DNA from: CAZSDU01 sp964605775
GTDB lineage: Bacteria; Bacteroidota; Bacteroidia; Bacteroidales; FEN-979
Length of the DNA: 64,000 nucleotides
Assembly: GCA_964605775.1 (NCBI GenBank)
Contig: CAZSDU010000008.1
Coordinates: forward strand, 1 to 64,000
Reading direction: 5' to 3'
How positions within the stretch are numbered: position 1 is the first letter of the stretch; each line of letters begins with the position of its first letter. The notes under the pieces were generated by a model, which saw only the letters and a list, made by a program, of their open reading frames with translations, was not told where the DNA came from and ran no database searches. A program made the translations under genes and the position numbers. Of the stretch, positions 52,182 through 61,653 are shown in pieces.

Positions 52182-52782
52182 TCTTGGAGAATTTACCAAG
52201 GGTTTTATCAAACAAAATCCTGTATTTGTTTTACTTCTGGGAATGTGTCCCACCCTTGGCACCACTACTTCAGCCATCAACGGCCTCGGGATGGGGCTGG
52301 CCACCACTTTTGTCCTGGTTGCTTCGAATGTGGTGATCTCATTAATAAAAAATGTGATCCCTGACAAAGTTCGCATTCCGGCTTTTGTTGTTGTTATTGC
52401 TTCCTTCGTTACCATCGTTGACCTGCTGATGTCGGCTTACTTCAACACTCCGGGTCCTAACGGGGAACCGAGTCTGTATGACAACCTCGGAATCTTTATT
52501 CCGCTGATCGTAGTCAATTGCATTGTACTTGGGCGTGCTGAGGCTTTTGCCTCAAAAAACAATATCTGGAGGTCATTTCTTGATGGGCTTGGAATTGGAT
52601 TGGGTTTTGCCTTCGCCCTGATGATCCTTGGAACGGTTCGGGAACTTCTTGGAAGTTACAGCTTTTTCGGTTTTCAGCTTATCAAGGCCGATGGTATTCT
52701 GGTCTTTGTGCTTGCACCGGGTGCCTTTATTGCCCTGGGTTTCATTATAGCACTCATCAATAACCTGAGAAAAACAAAATAG
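52174..52782 (+). CDS. rnfE: Rnf complex subunit E
   Basis: 202 residues, six membrane helices. KGFIKQNPVFVLLLGMCPTLGTTTSA is the RnfE/NqrD opening (shown in part) and VNCIVLGRAEAFA the central conserved motif with a redox-relevant Cys. Partner of RnfA in the membrane core. Confidence 0.97.
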   Translation: MSNLGEFTKGFIKQNPVFVLLLGMCPTLGTTTSAINGLGMGLATTFVLVASNVVISLIKNVIPDKVRIPAFVVVIASFVTIVDLLMSAYFNTPGPNGEPSLYDNLGIFIPLIVVNCIVLGRAEAFASKNNIWRSFLDGLGIGLGFAFALMILGTVRELLGSYSFFGFQLIKADGILVFVLAPGAFIALGFIIALINNLRKTK

Positions 52783-52792
52783 ATAAATTATT

Positions 52793-53365
52793 ATGGAATA
52801 TATAATTCTGATCATTTCCACGGTATTTGTCAACAATATTGTTCTGGCCCAGTTTCTGGGGATATGTCCCTTCCTCGGGGTATCCAATAAAATTGCCACT
52901 TCGACGGGTATGGCGGCTGCTGTACTTTTTGTGATGACGCTGGCCACTATTGTTACCTGGATCGTTTATACTTACCTATTGCTCCCTTTAAATATCGGAT
53001 TTCTTCAAACCATCTCTTATATTCTGGTTATTGCCGCACTGGTTCAGATGGTAGAAATCATCATGAAAAAGATCAGTCCGGCACTTTATCAGGCTTTGGG
53101 GGTCTATCTCCCACTGATCACGACCAATTGTGCTATTCTTGGGGTAGCCATTCTGGTCATCCAGAAGGATTTTGACCTGGTGAAAAGCGTGGTCTTTGCC
53201 ATAGGAAATGCCATTGGTTTTGGATTTACCCTTGTATTATTTGCAGGGATCCGCGAACAACTTGAACTCGCCGGCATTCCACAGGGGATGCGCGGTGTTC
53301 CCATTGCCTTGATTGTGGCAGGGTTGATGGCGCTTGCTTTTATGGGATTTTCCGGGATTGTCTGA
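52793..53365 (+). CDS. rnfA: Rnf complex subunit A
   Basis: 190 residues, six membrane helices. VNNIVLAQFLGICPFLGVSNK and TTNCAILGVAIL carry the two cysteines that, with RnfE, hold the buried Fe-S cluster of the Rnf/NQR core. Last gene of the rnf operon proper; nhaD follows after 47 bases. Confidence 0.97.
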   Translation: MEYIILIISTVFVNNIVLAQFLGICPFLGVSNKIATSTGMAAAVLFVMTLATIVTWIVYTYLLLPLNIGFLQTISYILVIAALVQMVEIIMKKISPALYQALGVYLPLITTNCAILGVAILVIQKDFDLVKSVVFAIGNAIGFGFTLVLFAGIREQLELAGIPQGMRGVPIALIVAGLMALAFMGFSGIV

Positions 53366-53412
53366 TTAAAAAAAGTAATCATCAATATTTCTAACCTGAA
53401 ATTTTATCGACT

Positions 53413-54762
53413 ATGTTTACCTTAATGATTGTTGTTTTTGTCCTTGGTTATGCAACCATAGCCCTGGAGCACCCGCTCAAAGTGAACAAATCAGCCACTG
53501 CGCTTTTTCTTGCAGTTGCTATGTGGGTATTGTTTGTGATCGGGGGTGACCAGATTCTGGTGAATCCCTCCTCTTTTCACGAGTACCTGTTGAAAAATCC
53601 CGATGGAAGTTTTTTAGACTGGTTATCTCATCATGCGCTGCTTGAACATCTGGGAGAAATTTCAGAAATTCTCTTTTTCCTGCTTGGCGCCATGACCATT
53701 GTTGAGCTGGTTGATTCACATGAAGGATTTCGGATCATTACTGACAAGATTAAAACGACCAACAAAGTCAAGCTGCTTTGGGTAATCAGTATCATTACTT
53801 TTTTCCTTTCTGCAGTTCTTGATAATCTGACTACTTCCATCGTGATGGTTGCGCTGTTGCGTAAACTTGTATGCGATAAGAAAGAACGTTGGTTTTATGC
53901 CGGAATGGTGATCATCGCTGCCAACAGCGGAGGTGCTTTCAGTCCTATTGGCGATGTGACCACCATCATGCTTTGGATCGGAGGACATGTTACAACGGTA
54001 AATATTATCATCAAGACTTTCATCCCCAGTGTGATTTCCATGGTCGTTCCCTTGGCTTTGCTTTCAATGACCATGAAGGGAAATATACAAAAATCAACTC
54101 ATTCAGATGCGGAACATGCCAAGAATCCCACTACCCATTTTGAGCGAAATCTCGTATTCTGGCTCGGCATCTGTTCCCTGCTTTTTGTTCCTGTCTTCAA
54201 AACCATCACTCATCTCCCACCCTATATTGGAATTTTACTCGGACTCAGTGTTCTGTGGATTGTCACCGAGATTCTTCATAAATCCAAAAATGACGAATTT
54301 CGTTCAAAACGAACCGTGGCAGGAGTGCTGCATAAAGTTGATACGGCAAGTGTCCTCTTCTTCCTCGGCATTCTGCTGGCCGTGGCTGCACTTCAGACGG
54401 TGGGTCATCTTGACCTGCTTGCAAAATCACTGGATAAATACGTTGGGAACCTTTTCGTGATCAATGTCATTATCGGGATACTTTCATCGGTGGTAGACAA
54501 TGTTCCTCTGGTTGCCGGGGCCATGGGGATGTATCAGAACACCTTTGTGCCTGACCATTACTTCTGGGAAATGCTGGCCTACTGTGCCGGAACGGGAGGG
54601 AGTATGCTCATTATCGGTTCTGCTGCAGGAGTAGCCGTCATGGGGATGGAAAAGATCGATTTTATCTGGTACCTGAAAAAGATCTCCTTATGGGCGTTTA
54701 TTGGCTATATTGCGGGTTCTGTCACGTACTGGGCTTTAAGCATTCTGGTCTTTCATGTTTAG
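53413..54762 (+). CDS. nhaD: NhaD-type Na+/H+ antiporter
   Basis: 449 residues, about twelve helices of the ion-transporter (ArsB/NhaD) superfamily. Typical: ALEHPLKVNKSATALFLAV, ELVDSHEGF, FFLSAVLDNLTTSIVM and ANSGGAFSPIGDVTTIMLW, and late SSVVDNVPLVAGAMGMY. It exchanges Na+ for protons. Placed right after rnfA on the same strand, it could couple the sodium gradient made by Rnf or NQR to the proton gradient. Confidence 0.95.
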   Translation: MFTLMIVVFVLGYATIALEHPLKVNKSATALFLAVAMWVLFVIGGDQILVNPSSFHEYLLKNPDGSFLDWLSHHALLEHLGEISEILFFLLGAMTIVELVDSHEGFRIITDKIKTTNKVKLLWVISIITFFLSAVLDNLTTSIVMVALLRKLVCDKKERWFYAGMVIIAANSGGAFSPIGDVTTIMLWIGGHVTTVNIIIKTFIPSVISMVVPLALLSMTMKGNIQKSTHSDAEHAKNPTTHFERNLVFWLGICSLLFVPVFKTITHLPPYIGILLGLSVLWIVTEILHKSKNDEFRSKRTVAGVLHKVDTASVLFFLGILLAVAALQTVGHLDLLAKSLDKYVGNLFVINVIIGILSSVVDNVPLVAGAMGMYQNTFVPDHYFWEMLAYCAGTGGSMLIIGSAAGVAVMGMEKIDFIWYLKKISLWAFIGYIAGSVTYWALSILVFHV

Positions 54763-54784
54763 TTTGCTAATCTGACCCCGTGGT

Positions 54785-57700
54785 TTACTGAAGCATGTAT
54801 TCTTCCAGTCGTTTTTTAAACTCAGATCTTTCACTGATTGTCAACTGGTAATCCAGTCTGCCCAAAGATTGCTGGAGTTTGAAATAATTTTTCACGAAAG
54901 AGCTGAAAGTAGTATTTACTGACATGCCGGAAGTGAGATTTTGCCGTTGTGCATCCAAAACATCAAGAATGCTTTTCTTCCCGAGGAGATACTGGTTGTT
55001 GACGATATCAAAATTCTTTGCCGCAGCTTTTTCTGCAATTAACATTTGCTTATAATCATAATAGGCCGACATCAAGGCAGAAAGATTGGAAAAGATGGAA
55101 GATTCGAGTTTGTCGGTAAATGATTGTTGCTCACTCTTCAATTGAGCCAGTGTCAGACGATTCTTCTGAGCTATGGCATTGTTTTTTAAGCCTGTGAATA
55201 GCGGGATTTCGACTTTTGCTCCAATCGACCAGGATTGACTGGGGTTATTCGCAGTAATACCTCCCGGTAACTGATAAGACGACTGATAGAGATGGTTGTT
55301 GTAATTTCCAAAAGCAGTTGCCGTGGGAATATATCTGGAAATACTACTCGATTGATAATACCGCTGCTGAGCTTCTATCAGGAATTTATACTGACTGATG
55401 GTCGGTGAATTAGTGATGCCTTCCTTGACCAGAAAATGTCCCAGTTTCTGCAAACGGATAGGGTCATCAAGGATTGTCAGAAAGCTTGAATCAGCGATCA
55501 TCAGTCCGGATTTCTCCAACTTAAATTCAGCAATATCATAGGAAGTGAGGCTTTTCGCATGGACGAGTTGAAGCAGGGTATATGCGCCCTGGGTGATGGA
55601 AGCATAGGATGCAATGACATTCCTCTTGGATTGGGCCACTTCGATCTGCCACCTCAGTATTTCATCTTCTCCTGCAGAACCGGTTTCCTTTTTCATGCGT
55701 GCAACCTCAAGGTTGGATCTGGCAATCATCAGGTTATTGATCAGGAGATAAAAATTACCACGATATTCGAGAATATTAAGATAAGCCTGGGCAACCTGGT
55801 TGCCGATCTCCAGCTTTTGAGCATTGAGTTCTTCCTCACGGGCGGACTGCCTGGATTTTGCAGCTTTAACCTCAGCCCAATACGGTTCTGAATAAAGTGT
55901 CTGAGTTCCGCCGGCATTGGCTGTGATCATTTGCGGAGGTTGATAATTCAGCTTATCATTTAAGGTTCCTGTCACGTTGACATTGATGTAAGGAAGAAGT
56001 GCGGCACGAGCAATGTTAATATCCTTTGATCCAGCAAGAACATCAAATTTTTTGGCTACCAGATCCTGATTGCTATCGAGGGCTACATTGATCAAATCGG
56101 GAAGGGAAATGAACCTTATGGCGGTATCCTGTTTTTTCAAATCCACTATGGTGGCCTCGGTAAATAGATCCCAGGAAATCAATTTCAGTCCCAGTTTTCC
56201 GAAAGTTCCCAGATTTAGAAAATATCCTTTCCCTGCAAGCAATTCAACCGGGAGAACGGAAGCATTATGTCCCAATAGAATCTGTTGTACATTCAACGCC
56301 ATTCGTTTCGACAGTCTGGCAATGATCCGTGGATAAACAGAAGCCAGTACGCCCTCTTCAACCAAGGTCTGATCAAATCCAAAACTGGGTATTTTTCTTG
56401 CATTCAGTGAGTCGATCATGCGGGTAAATTCCTGATCCGGCATGCGGAAGAGGGCGTCGAGATAGACTGCTTCCGCATCACCTGGGATAGCGTTTAAAAT
56501 TGCATCTGCAGAAGTATCTGCAAAAATCGGGTTAATCCTTATTCCAGCAACAGTGTCAAAAATTCCAAGGGGAAGATGGTCGGGATTGATCACTTGATAG
56601 TAATCCCTACTGATCACCATAGAGATATTCCTGAATGGAACGATTTTTTTCAGCTCGTTAAATTCGTTATCGAGGGAAGGTTTTAACTGGATATAGGAGA
56701 GATTTGGTCTGCCGCTGCTACCGTTTGACCAGGGAATCTTTTGCAATTCATGGTTAAGGATCATCCCGGCAATAACTGGTTTTGATAAGGCCGCTCTTTC
56801 AGCCAAATCCTGAGAACCCAGCACCCCCATGGAGATGATGATGTCAACGCTGGGATCAGAAAGCAATTGATCATTGATGGCATGAACGGTCTCCATTGTC
56901 CATTTTCCGGTGGTAGGCTGAATATCCATAAAATAGACATCGACCTGGCCGGCCATCAGGCTTTCCACTTCCTGAACAATATAGTTTTGAAATTCCTGAT
57001 TAACCCTTGCAGGACCATCATAAACGACAGCGATCCTGATCCTTTGGGTTTTAAACGACAGTACTTGCTGTGCCTGAGAGTTGCTGGAAAGGGATAGAAG
57101 TAAGATAAACGGCAACCATAATTTAAGGCTTGTTACTGATATTTTTGGTTGATCTGTAATGATTTTATCCTCTCCCCTTTTTTTTCTTTTCTCGATGAAT
57201 GTCGCCATTTTCTCATAGATGATAGGAACGACAATGAGGGTTAAAAACATAGAGCTGGTCAGGCCACCGATTAAAACCCAGGCCAGACCGTTTTTCCATT
57301 CTGCACCTGCACCTGAAGCCGTTGCAATGGGAAGCATCCCGAAGATCATGGCTAAGGTGGTCATGAAAATAGGACGGATACGCATTCTGCCGGCATCAAT
57401 CAGAGCACTACGGATAGTTTCCCCTGCGGAACGTCTTTCATTGGCACGATCAACAATAAGAATGGCATTTTTGGCAACCAGTCCGACCATCATGATCAAC
57501 CCGAGGATGGAAAACACATTGATTGTATTGCCCGTGATGGCAAGGGCAAGAATGGCTCCAATCAGGGCAACCGGAATTGAGAACAGAACCACAAAAGGAT
57601 ATACGAAGGAATCGTAAAGAATCACCATGATAAAGTAAACAAAAAGGATTCCAGCAATAAGCGCGACAAAAAGACTGAGAAATGAAGTCAGCATTTCATC

Positions 57701-60244
57701 CTGATCTCCACCAAACCTGATCCTTGTCCCCTCTGCCTTTGAATCCCCTATTTTTGCAGAAAAGGCCTGGATCACAGAACCACTTGGGGAACCATCGGTA
57801 TAGGCGCTGACGTTTGTCATGGCATTGCGGTTCTTCCTCTCCAGTTTGGTAGGGCCAGAGGATTGATAAATGGTGGCAAACTGCTGCAATTCGATGATTT
57901 CTTTCTTCGGATTGATAAAGGAAAGATGGGCAATGTCGTCCGGATTGCTGCGATCGAACTTATCGAGTGAAACACGGATATCATATTGATTAGATCCCTC
58001 GCGATACTTTGAGTCATTATTGCCGGTAAGGGCGACCTGCAAGGTGGTGCCCACATCCGTGACCGTAAGTCCCAGGGCAGCCATTTTCTGGCGGTCAATT
58101 TCCACCCTGGTCTCAGGGTTCCCTTTGGTGGCCGAAAATTTCAGGTAAGTTACTCCGGGGGTCAGAATAAGATTGCGGGCGACTATTTCAGCAGTTTTCA
58201 TGATACTGTCGAAATTCACCCCGGTGATTTCAACGCTGACGGGAGCGCCGCTCGTTCCACCGGTAAAATCAATCTGGTTGATATACACCTTGACCCCGGG
58301 AATGTCTGATGTGAGTTTTTTTACTTTCTGTCCCAGGGCCACAGTTGACAATGACCTGAGTTCTTTTGCACACAATGATACCACAATCTCGGTTTGATTA
58401 TCTGTTGACACACCATCACCCCCTTTCCCTATGTTGGTAAGGATGCTGGTGACTTCGGGAAGGGAGGCAATACGTTGTTCTATTTTCTGGGTCTGACGGT
58501 TATTGCTTTCCAGGGTAGTTCCCGGGGTAAATTCCAGGGCGACAGAAAACTGGCTGCGATCGGTTTGTTTCATAAATTCAAAACCCGTCAGGCCGGCGAT
58601 GGGAATCAGTAAGGTGAGGAAGAGTCCGGCTGTGACCAGGGTAAGCACTTTATTGGGATGTTTAAGACTCCATTCAAGCCAGGAAGTGTATTTTTCAGTA
58701 ATATAACTGAAGCCTTTTTCAAACAGTTTTCCAAAACGGTTTAGCAAGGATCTGGTCTCGTATGATTCAAGTCTGGCAAAACGTGAAGCCAGGATAGGAG
58801 TAACCGTAAATGAGACCAGGAGGCTGGTCAGGGTGGAGACCAGGATAATGATGGAAAACCCTCGCACAATATCGCCGATAAGCCCTGTAGTAAGAGCTAA
58901 AGGAACAAAGACAACAATATCGACAAAGGTGATGGAAACCGCAGCAAAACCAATTTCAGTTCTTCCTTTGAGTGCCGCAGAAAATCTACCTTCTCCCTTT
59001 TCCAGATGGTGATATATGTTTTCCAGTACCACAATGGAGTCATCCACCAAAATGCCGATGACAAGTGACAAGGCCAGTAAAGTAAAAAGGTTTAAACTCA
59101 TACCAAAAATCCACATCACAACAAAAGCGGAGGTAAGAGAACAGGGAATGGATACCATAACAATCAGAGAGGTTCTGAATGAATGCAGAAAAAGAAACAT
59201 AACCGAAGCTACAAGCAGGATCGCCAGTCCAAGATCTTCCATTACGGCATTGGCTGCCTTCATGGTATAAATGCTCTGGTCATCAGCAATATCGAAATGC
59301 AGCCTGATGTTTTTAAAATCGGATTCCAGCCGTGATAATTCCTTATGGACAAGTTCGCAAACCTTGACCATGTTGGCATCATTTTGCTTCTGAATCTCCA
59401 TGCCCAGTGCATTAACCCCGTTAAACCTGCTGATTCTTGTCGGATCAACCGTTCCGTCTTGAACTTCAGCAACATCACTGAGCCGTATTTCACCTCCCTG
59501 AGCCGAATGACCCACGACCAGATTTTTCATTTCTTCCAGGGAAGTAAACTTTCCGGCTACGCGGACAACAAACTGGTGGGAAGGATCCATTAACTTTCCA
59601 GTGGGAAAATCAATATTGGCCGTATACAGTGAATTTGCCACCTGACCTATCCCAAGACCATAGGACCTTGCTTTCTGAGCATCTACATTGACCCGGATCT
59701 CCCTTTTTGAGCCACCGGTAATGATGATATTTCCCACTCCGGGGACCCTGGACAGGCCTGGTTTTATCTGGTCATCTACCAGGGTGTAAAATTTCGCGGG
59801 AGGCAGATTCGAAGTCAGTGAAAGCCTTAGAACAGGCATCTGGCTGGCGGAATATGTCAGGAGGGCTGGGGTTTTGGAATCTTTGGGCAGTGTGGAAATG
59901 ATTTCGTTTACCTTTCGTTGAACATCCTGTACAGCAAAATTGATTTTAGCCGATCGGTAAAATTCCAGAAAAACAATGGAAAATCCTTCATAAGAAACGG
60001 AAGTGATATTTTTAACTTTTTCTATCCCGGACAGAGCATCTTCAATGACACGGGTAACATTACTTTCCACCTCAGCTGGTGAAGCTCCGGGATAAATGGT
60101 TTGAACCGTTACATAAGGTGCTTCAATTTTAGGCAGCAGTTCATACCCCAGTTGAAAGTAACCAAATACTGCTATTAATCCAAGCGCCAGAAAGATCACA
60201 ATAATAAAAGAAGGCCTTTTGATTGCTAATTCGGTTAAAGACAT
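54785..60244 (-). CDS. Fused RND efflux pump, ABC-type binding domain and TolC-like factor
   Basis: 1819 residues in one frame. Residues 1-1034 are an HAE1-like RND pump: MSLTELAIKRPSFIIVIFLA opening, proton-relay D401/D402 in GILVDDSIVVLENIY and K925 in GLVAKNAILIVD. Residues about 1035-1058 are a signal-peptide-like stretch (SLKLWLPFILLLSLSSNSQA) after a basic cytoplasmic tail (KRKKRGED). Residues about 1067-1365 look like an ABC-transporter substrate-binding domain (IRIAVVYDGPA, IIISMGVLGSQDLA). Residues about 1375-1819 are a TolC-type outer-membrane factor (LPDLINVALDSNQDLVAKKF; SILDVLDAQRQNLTSG). No in-frame ATG precedes the second half. It follows the adaptor gene by 50 bases, so the operon encodes a whole tripartite pump in two chains. 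Confidence 0.88.
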   Translation of the reverse strand: MSLTELAIKRPSFIIVIFLALGLIAVFGYFQLGYELLPKIEAPYVTVQTIYPGASPAEVESNVTRVIEDALSGIEKVKNITSVSYEGFSIVFLEFYRSAKINFAVQDVQRKVNEIISTLPKDSKTPALLTYSASQMPVLRLSLTSNLPPAKFYTLVDDQIKPGLSRVPGVGNIIITGGSKREIRVNVDAQKARSYGLGIGQVANSLYTANIDFPTGKLMDPSHQFVVRVAGKFTSLEEMKNLVVGHSAQGGEIRLSDVAEVQDGTVDPTRISRFNGVNALGMEIQKQNDANMVKVCELVHKELSRLESDFKNIRLHFDIADDQSIYTMKAANAVMEDLGLAILLVASVMFLFLHSFRTSLIVMVSIPCSLTSAFVVMWIFGMSLNLFTLLALSLVIGILVDDSIVVLENIYHHLEKGEGRFSAALKGRTEIGFAAVSITFVDIVVFVPLALTTGLIGDIVRGFSIIILVSTLTSLLVSFTVTPILASRFARLESYETRSLLNRFGKLFEKGFSYITEKYTSWLEWSLKHPNKVLTLVTAGLFLTLLIPIAGLTGFEFMKQTDRSQFSVALEFTPGTTLESNNRQTQKIEQRIASLPEVTSILTNIGKGGDGVSTDNQTEIVVSLCAKELRSLSTVALGQKVKKLTSDIPGVKVYINQIDFTGGTSGAPVSVEITGVNFDSIMKTAEIVARNLILTPGVTYLKFSATKGNPETRVEIDRQKMAALGLTVTDVGTTLQVALTGNNDSKYREGSNQYDIRVSLDKFDRSNPDDIAHLSFINPKKEIIELQQFATIYQSSGPTKLERKNRNAMTNVSAYTDGSPSGSVIQAFSAKIGDSKAEGTRIRFGGDQDEMLTSFLSLFVALIAGILFVYFIMVILYDSFVYPFVVLFSIPVALIGAILALAITGNTINVFSILGLIMMVGLVAKNAILIVDRANERRSAGETIRSALIDAGRMRIRPIFMTTLAMIFGMLPIATASGAGAEWKNGLAWVLIGGLTSSMFLTLIVVPIIYEKMATFIEKRKKRGEDKIITDQPKISVTSLKLWLPFILLLSLSSNSQAQQVLSFKTQRIRIAVVYDGPARVNQEFQNYIVQEVESLMAGQVDVYFMDIQPTTGKWTMETVHAINDQLLSDPSVDIIISMGVLGSQDLAERAALSKPVIAGMILNHELQKIPWSNGSSGRPNLSYIQLKPSLDNEFNELKKIVPFRNISMVISRDYYQVINPDHLPLGIFDTVAGIRINPIFADTSADAILNAIPGDAEAVYLDALFRMPDQEFTRMIDSLNARKIPSFGFDQTLVEEGVLASVYPRIIARLSKRMALNVQQILLGHNASVLPVELLAGKGYFLNLGTFGKLGLKLISWDLFTEATIVDLKKQDTAIRFISLPDLINVALDSNQDLVAKKFDVLAGSKDINIARAALLPYINVNVTGTLNDKLNYQPPQMITANAGGTQTLYSEPYWAEVKAAKSRQSAREEELNAQKLEIGNQVAQAYLNILEYRGNFYLLINNLMIARSNLEVARMKKETGSAGEDEILRWQIEVAQSKRNVIASYASITQGAYTLLQLVHAKSLTSYDIAEFKLEKSGLMIADSSFLTILDDPIRLQKLGHFLVKEGITNSPTISQYKFLIEAQQRYYQSSSISRYIPTATAFGNYNNHLYQSSYQLPGGITANNPSQSWSIGAKVEIPLFTGLKNNAIAQKNRLTLAQLKSEQQSFTDKLESSIFSNLSALMSAYYDYKQMLIAEKAAAKNFDIVNNQYLLGKKSILDVLDAQRQNLTSGMSVNTTFSSFVKNYFKLQQSLGRLDYQLTISERSEFKKRLEEYMLQ

Positions 60245-60294
60245 TTCGTACGATTTAAAATTGAAGAATGGGGATGTCCGGATTCAATATTTTG

Positions 60295-61344
60295 TTACTT
60301 AATAATAATCACTCTGACGTTATCTGAGAGGTTGCTTTGCCCGCTGCTCACAACAAGTTCTCCTTCTTCCAATCCATTTAACACTTCCAGCAACTGACCG
60401 GATTCACGCCCAATCGTAATGCTACGCAACCTTGCCATATTTCCGGTAATTACGAAAACCTGTGCATTTTTTACGCTGCCTGTCAATGCTTCACGGGGAA
60501 TTGCGAGCGTGCTCCTTGAGGTAATGGAAATGAAATTGACCCTGGCAAACATGCCTCCCTTCAAGGGATATTGTGGCGAATTGGGAAGCTTGATCTCTAT
60601 CGGGAAAGTGTGGTCATCATCCGCCTTGGAAGCAATATTATCGACAAAGCCGAAAAAGGTCCGCCCGGGATAAACATCCGTGGTGATGCCGACCGAATCA
60701 CCGGGGTGAAGCATAAAAGCATCTTTTTCCGAAACATTGACCCTGACTTTAAGGGTAGAGATATCCACGATATTACCAAGGGTTGAATTTAATTGGACGT
60801 AAGAACCTTCATTCACTTTTTTCGCATTGATTGTTCCGCTGATGGTCGCTTTCACTTTTGTATCGTCAAGGGCTTTTTGAGAGCGGGTCATGTCGTTCTC
60901 GGCCGATTGCATGTCCAACCTCGAGAGGTCAAGTTGTGCAGCAGAGATGGAGTTCTGCTCATATAACGTCTTATTTCGCTCGAAGTCACGCTTTGCCTTG
61001 AAATAGTTTATTTCCGAGCGAGCCATATCTGATTTTCGCACAAGGTCATCAATTTCAACCATCACCGTTCCCTTTTTTACTTTATCCCCAACTTTAACAT
61101 GAACTGTTCTCACAACACCCTGGGCTTCGGCAATGATATCCACATCGTTAACCGGATTGATGACCCCCACCATGCTCACCAGATTGGACAATTGCTGCTT
61201 TTTCATCACATAAACGTTAACCGGAATATCACTGAGCACATCCTGGCGAATGGTTGTTTCCTTTCTCCTGCCGATAAAAAATAATAAAATAATCACTAGG
61301 ATAATGACAACTGTCACGACGGAGGGAAAAAGAAATTTTCTCAT
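60295..61344 (-). CDS. RND efflux membrane-fusion (adaptor) protein
   Basis: 349 residues from ATG 61344. One N-terminal membrane helix (VVTVVIILVIILLFFIG) anchors it. Then come the barrel-sandwich domain (VGVINPVNDVDIIAEAQGVV, GDKVKKGTVMVEID), a short alpha-hairpin (residues about 110-170) and the beta-barrel (VRVNVSEKDAFMLHPGDSV). It links the RND pump to the outer-membrane factor. A -7 box TAAATTTG (61364-61357) lies 12 bases before the ATG, so the leader is very short. Confidence 0.93.
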   Translation of the reverse strand: MRKFLFPSVVTVVIILVIILLFFIGRRKETTIRQDVLSDIPVNVYVMKKQQLSNLVSMVGVINPVNDVDIIAEAQGVVRTVHVKVGDKVKKGTVMVEIDDLVRKSDMARSEINYFKAKRDFERNKTLYEQNSISAAQLDLSRLDMQSAENDMTRSQKALDDTKVKATISGTINAKKVNEGSYVQLNSTLGNIVDISTLKVRVNVSEKDAFMLHPGDSVGITTDVYPGRTFFGFVDNIASKADDDHTFPIEIKLPNSPQYPLKGGMFARVNFISITSRSTLAIPREALTGSVKNAQVFVITGNMARLRSITIGRESGQLLEVLNGLEEGELVVSSGQSNLSDNVRVIIIK

Positions 61345-61356
61345 TTTGATACTATT

Positions 61357-61364
61357 CAAATTTA
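61357..61364 (-). promoter_or_regulatory. -7 element of the efflux operon
   Basis: TAAATTTG on the minus strand fits TAnnTTTG, placing the transcript start near 61350. Confidence 0.5.
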
Positions 61365-61406
61365 AGTTTGAGTAAAAATAATATTTATTAAGACGCGAAA
61401 TCAAGA

Positions 61407-61414
61407 TATCTTTG
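61407..61414 (+). promoter_or_regulatory. -7 element of the small Cys-rich protein gene
   Basis: TATCTTTG, exact consensus, 32 bases before ATG 61447 and divergent from the efflux operon. No clear -33 box at normal distance. Confidence 0.55.
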
Positions 61415-61446
61415 TAATCCCATTCTTCAATTATTATTTCGGGAAT

Positions 61447-61653
61447 ATGTGGAAAATTCTTTTCCTATCTGTCGTTATTTTGGCTATTGCCATAGCAGCC
61501 ATGTCGATAAAAATGTTCCTTATCAAAGGGGGTGAGTTCAAAAAAACCTGTTCCAGTTGTGATCCTCACAGCGGAAAACCCATGAACTGTAGTTGCGGAC
61601 ATGGGGATGGCGAAGCAGACTGTAAGAACAAAGACAAAGGGAGAGGAAACTAG
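61447..61653 (+). CDS. Small cysteine-rich membrane protein beside nqrF
   Basis: 68 residues: one N-terminal membrane helix (ILFLSVVILAIAIAAMSIKM), a KGGEF turn, then six Cys in CSSCDPHSGKPMNCSCGHGDG and DCKNK, ending basic. The Cys pattern suggests an Fe-S, heme-less redox or metal site next to the membrane. Similar short proteins are, as I recall, found next to nqr operons in Bacteroidota, but no function is known. It has its own promoter and its stop shares a CTAG palindrome with the nqrF stop. Confidence 0.7.
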   Translation: MWKILFLSVVILAIAIAAMSIKMFLIKGGEFKKTCSSCDPHSGKPMNCSCGHGDGEADCKNKDKGRGN

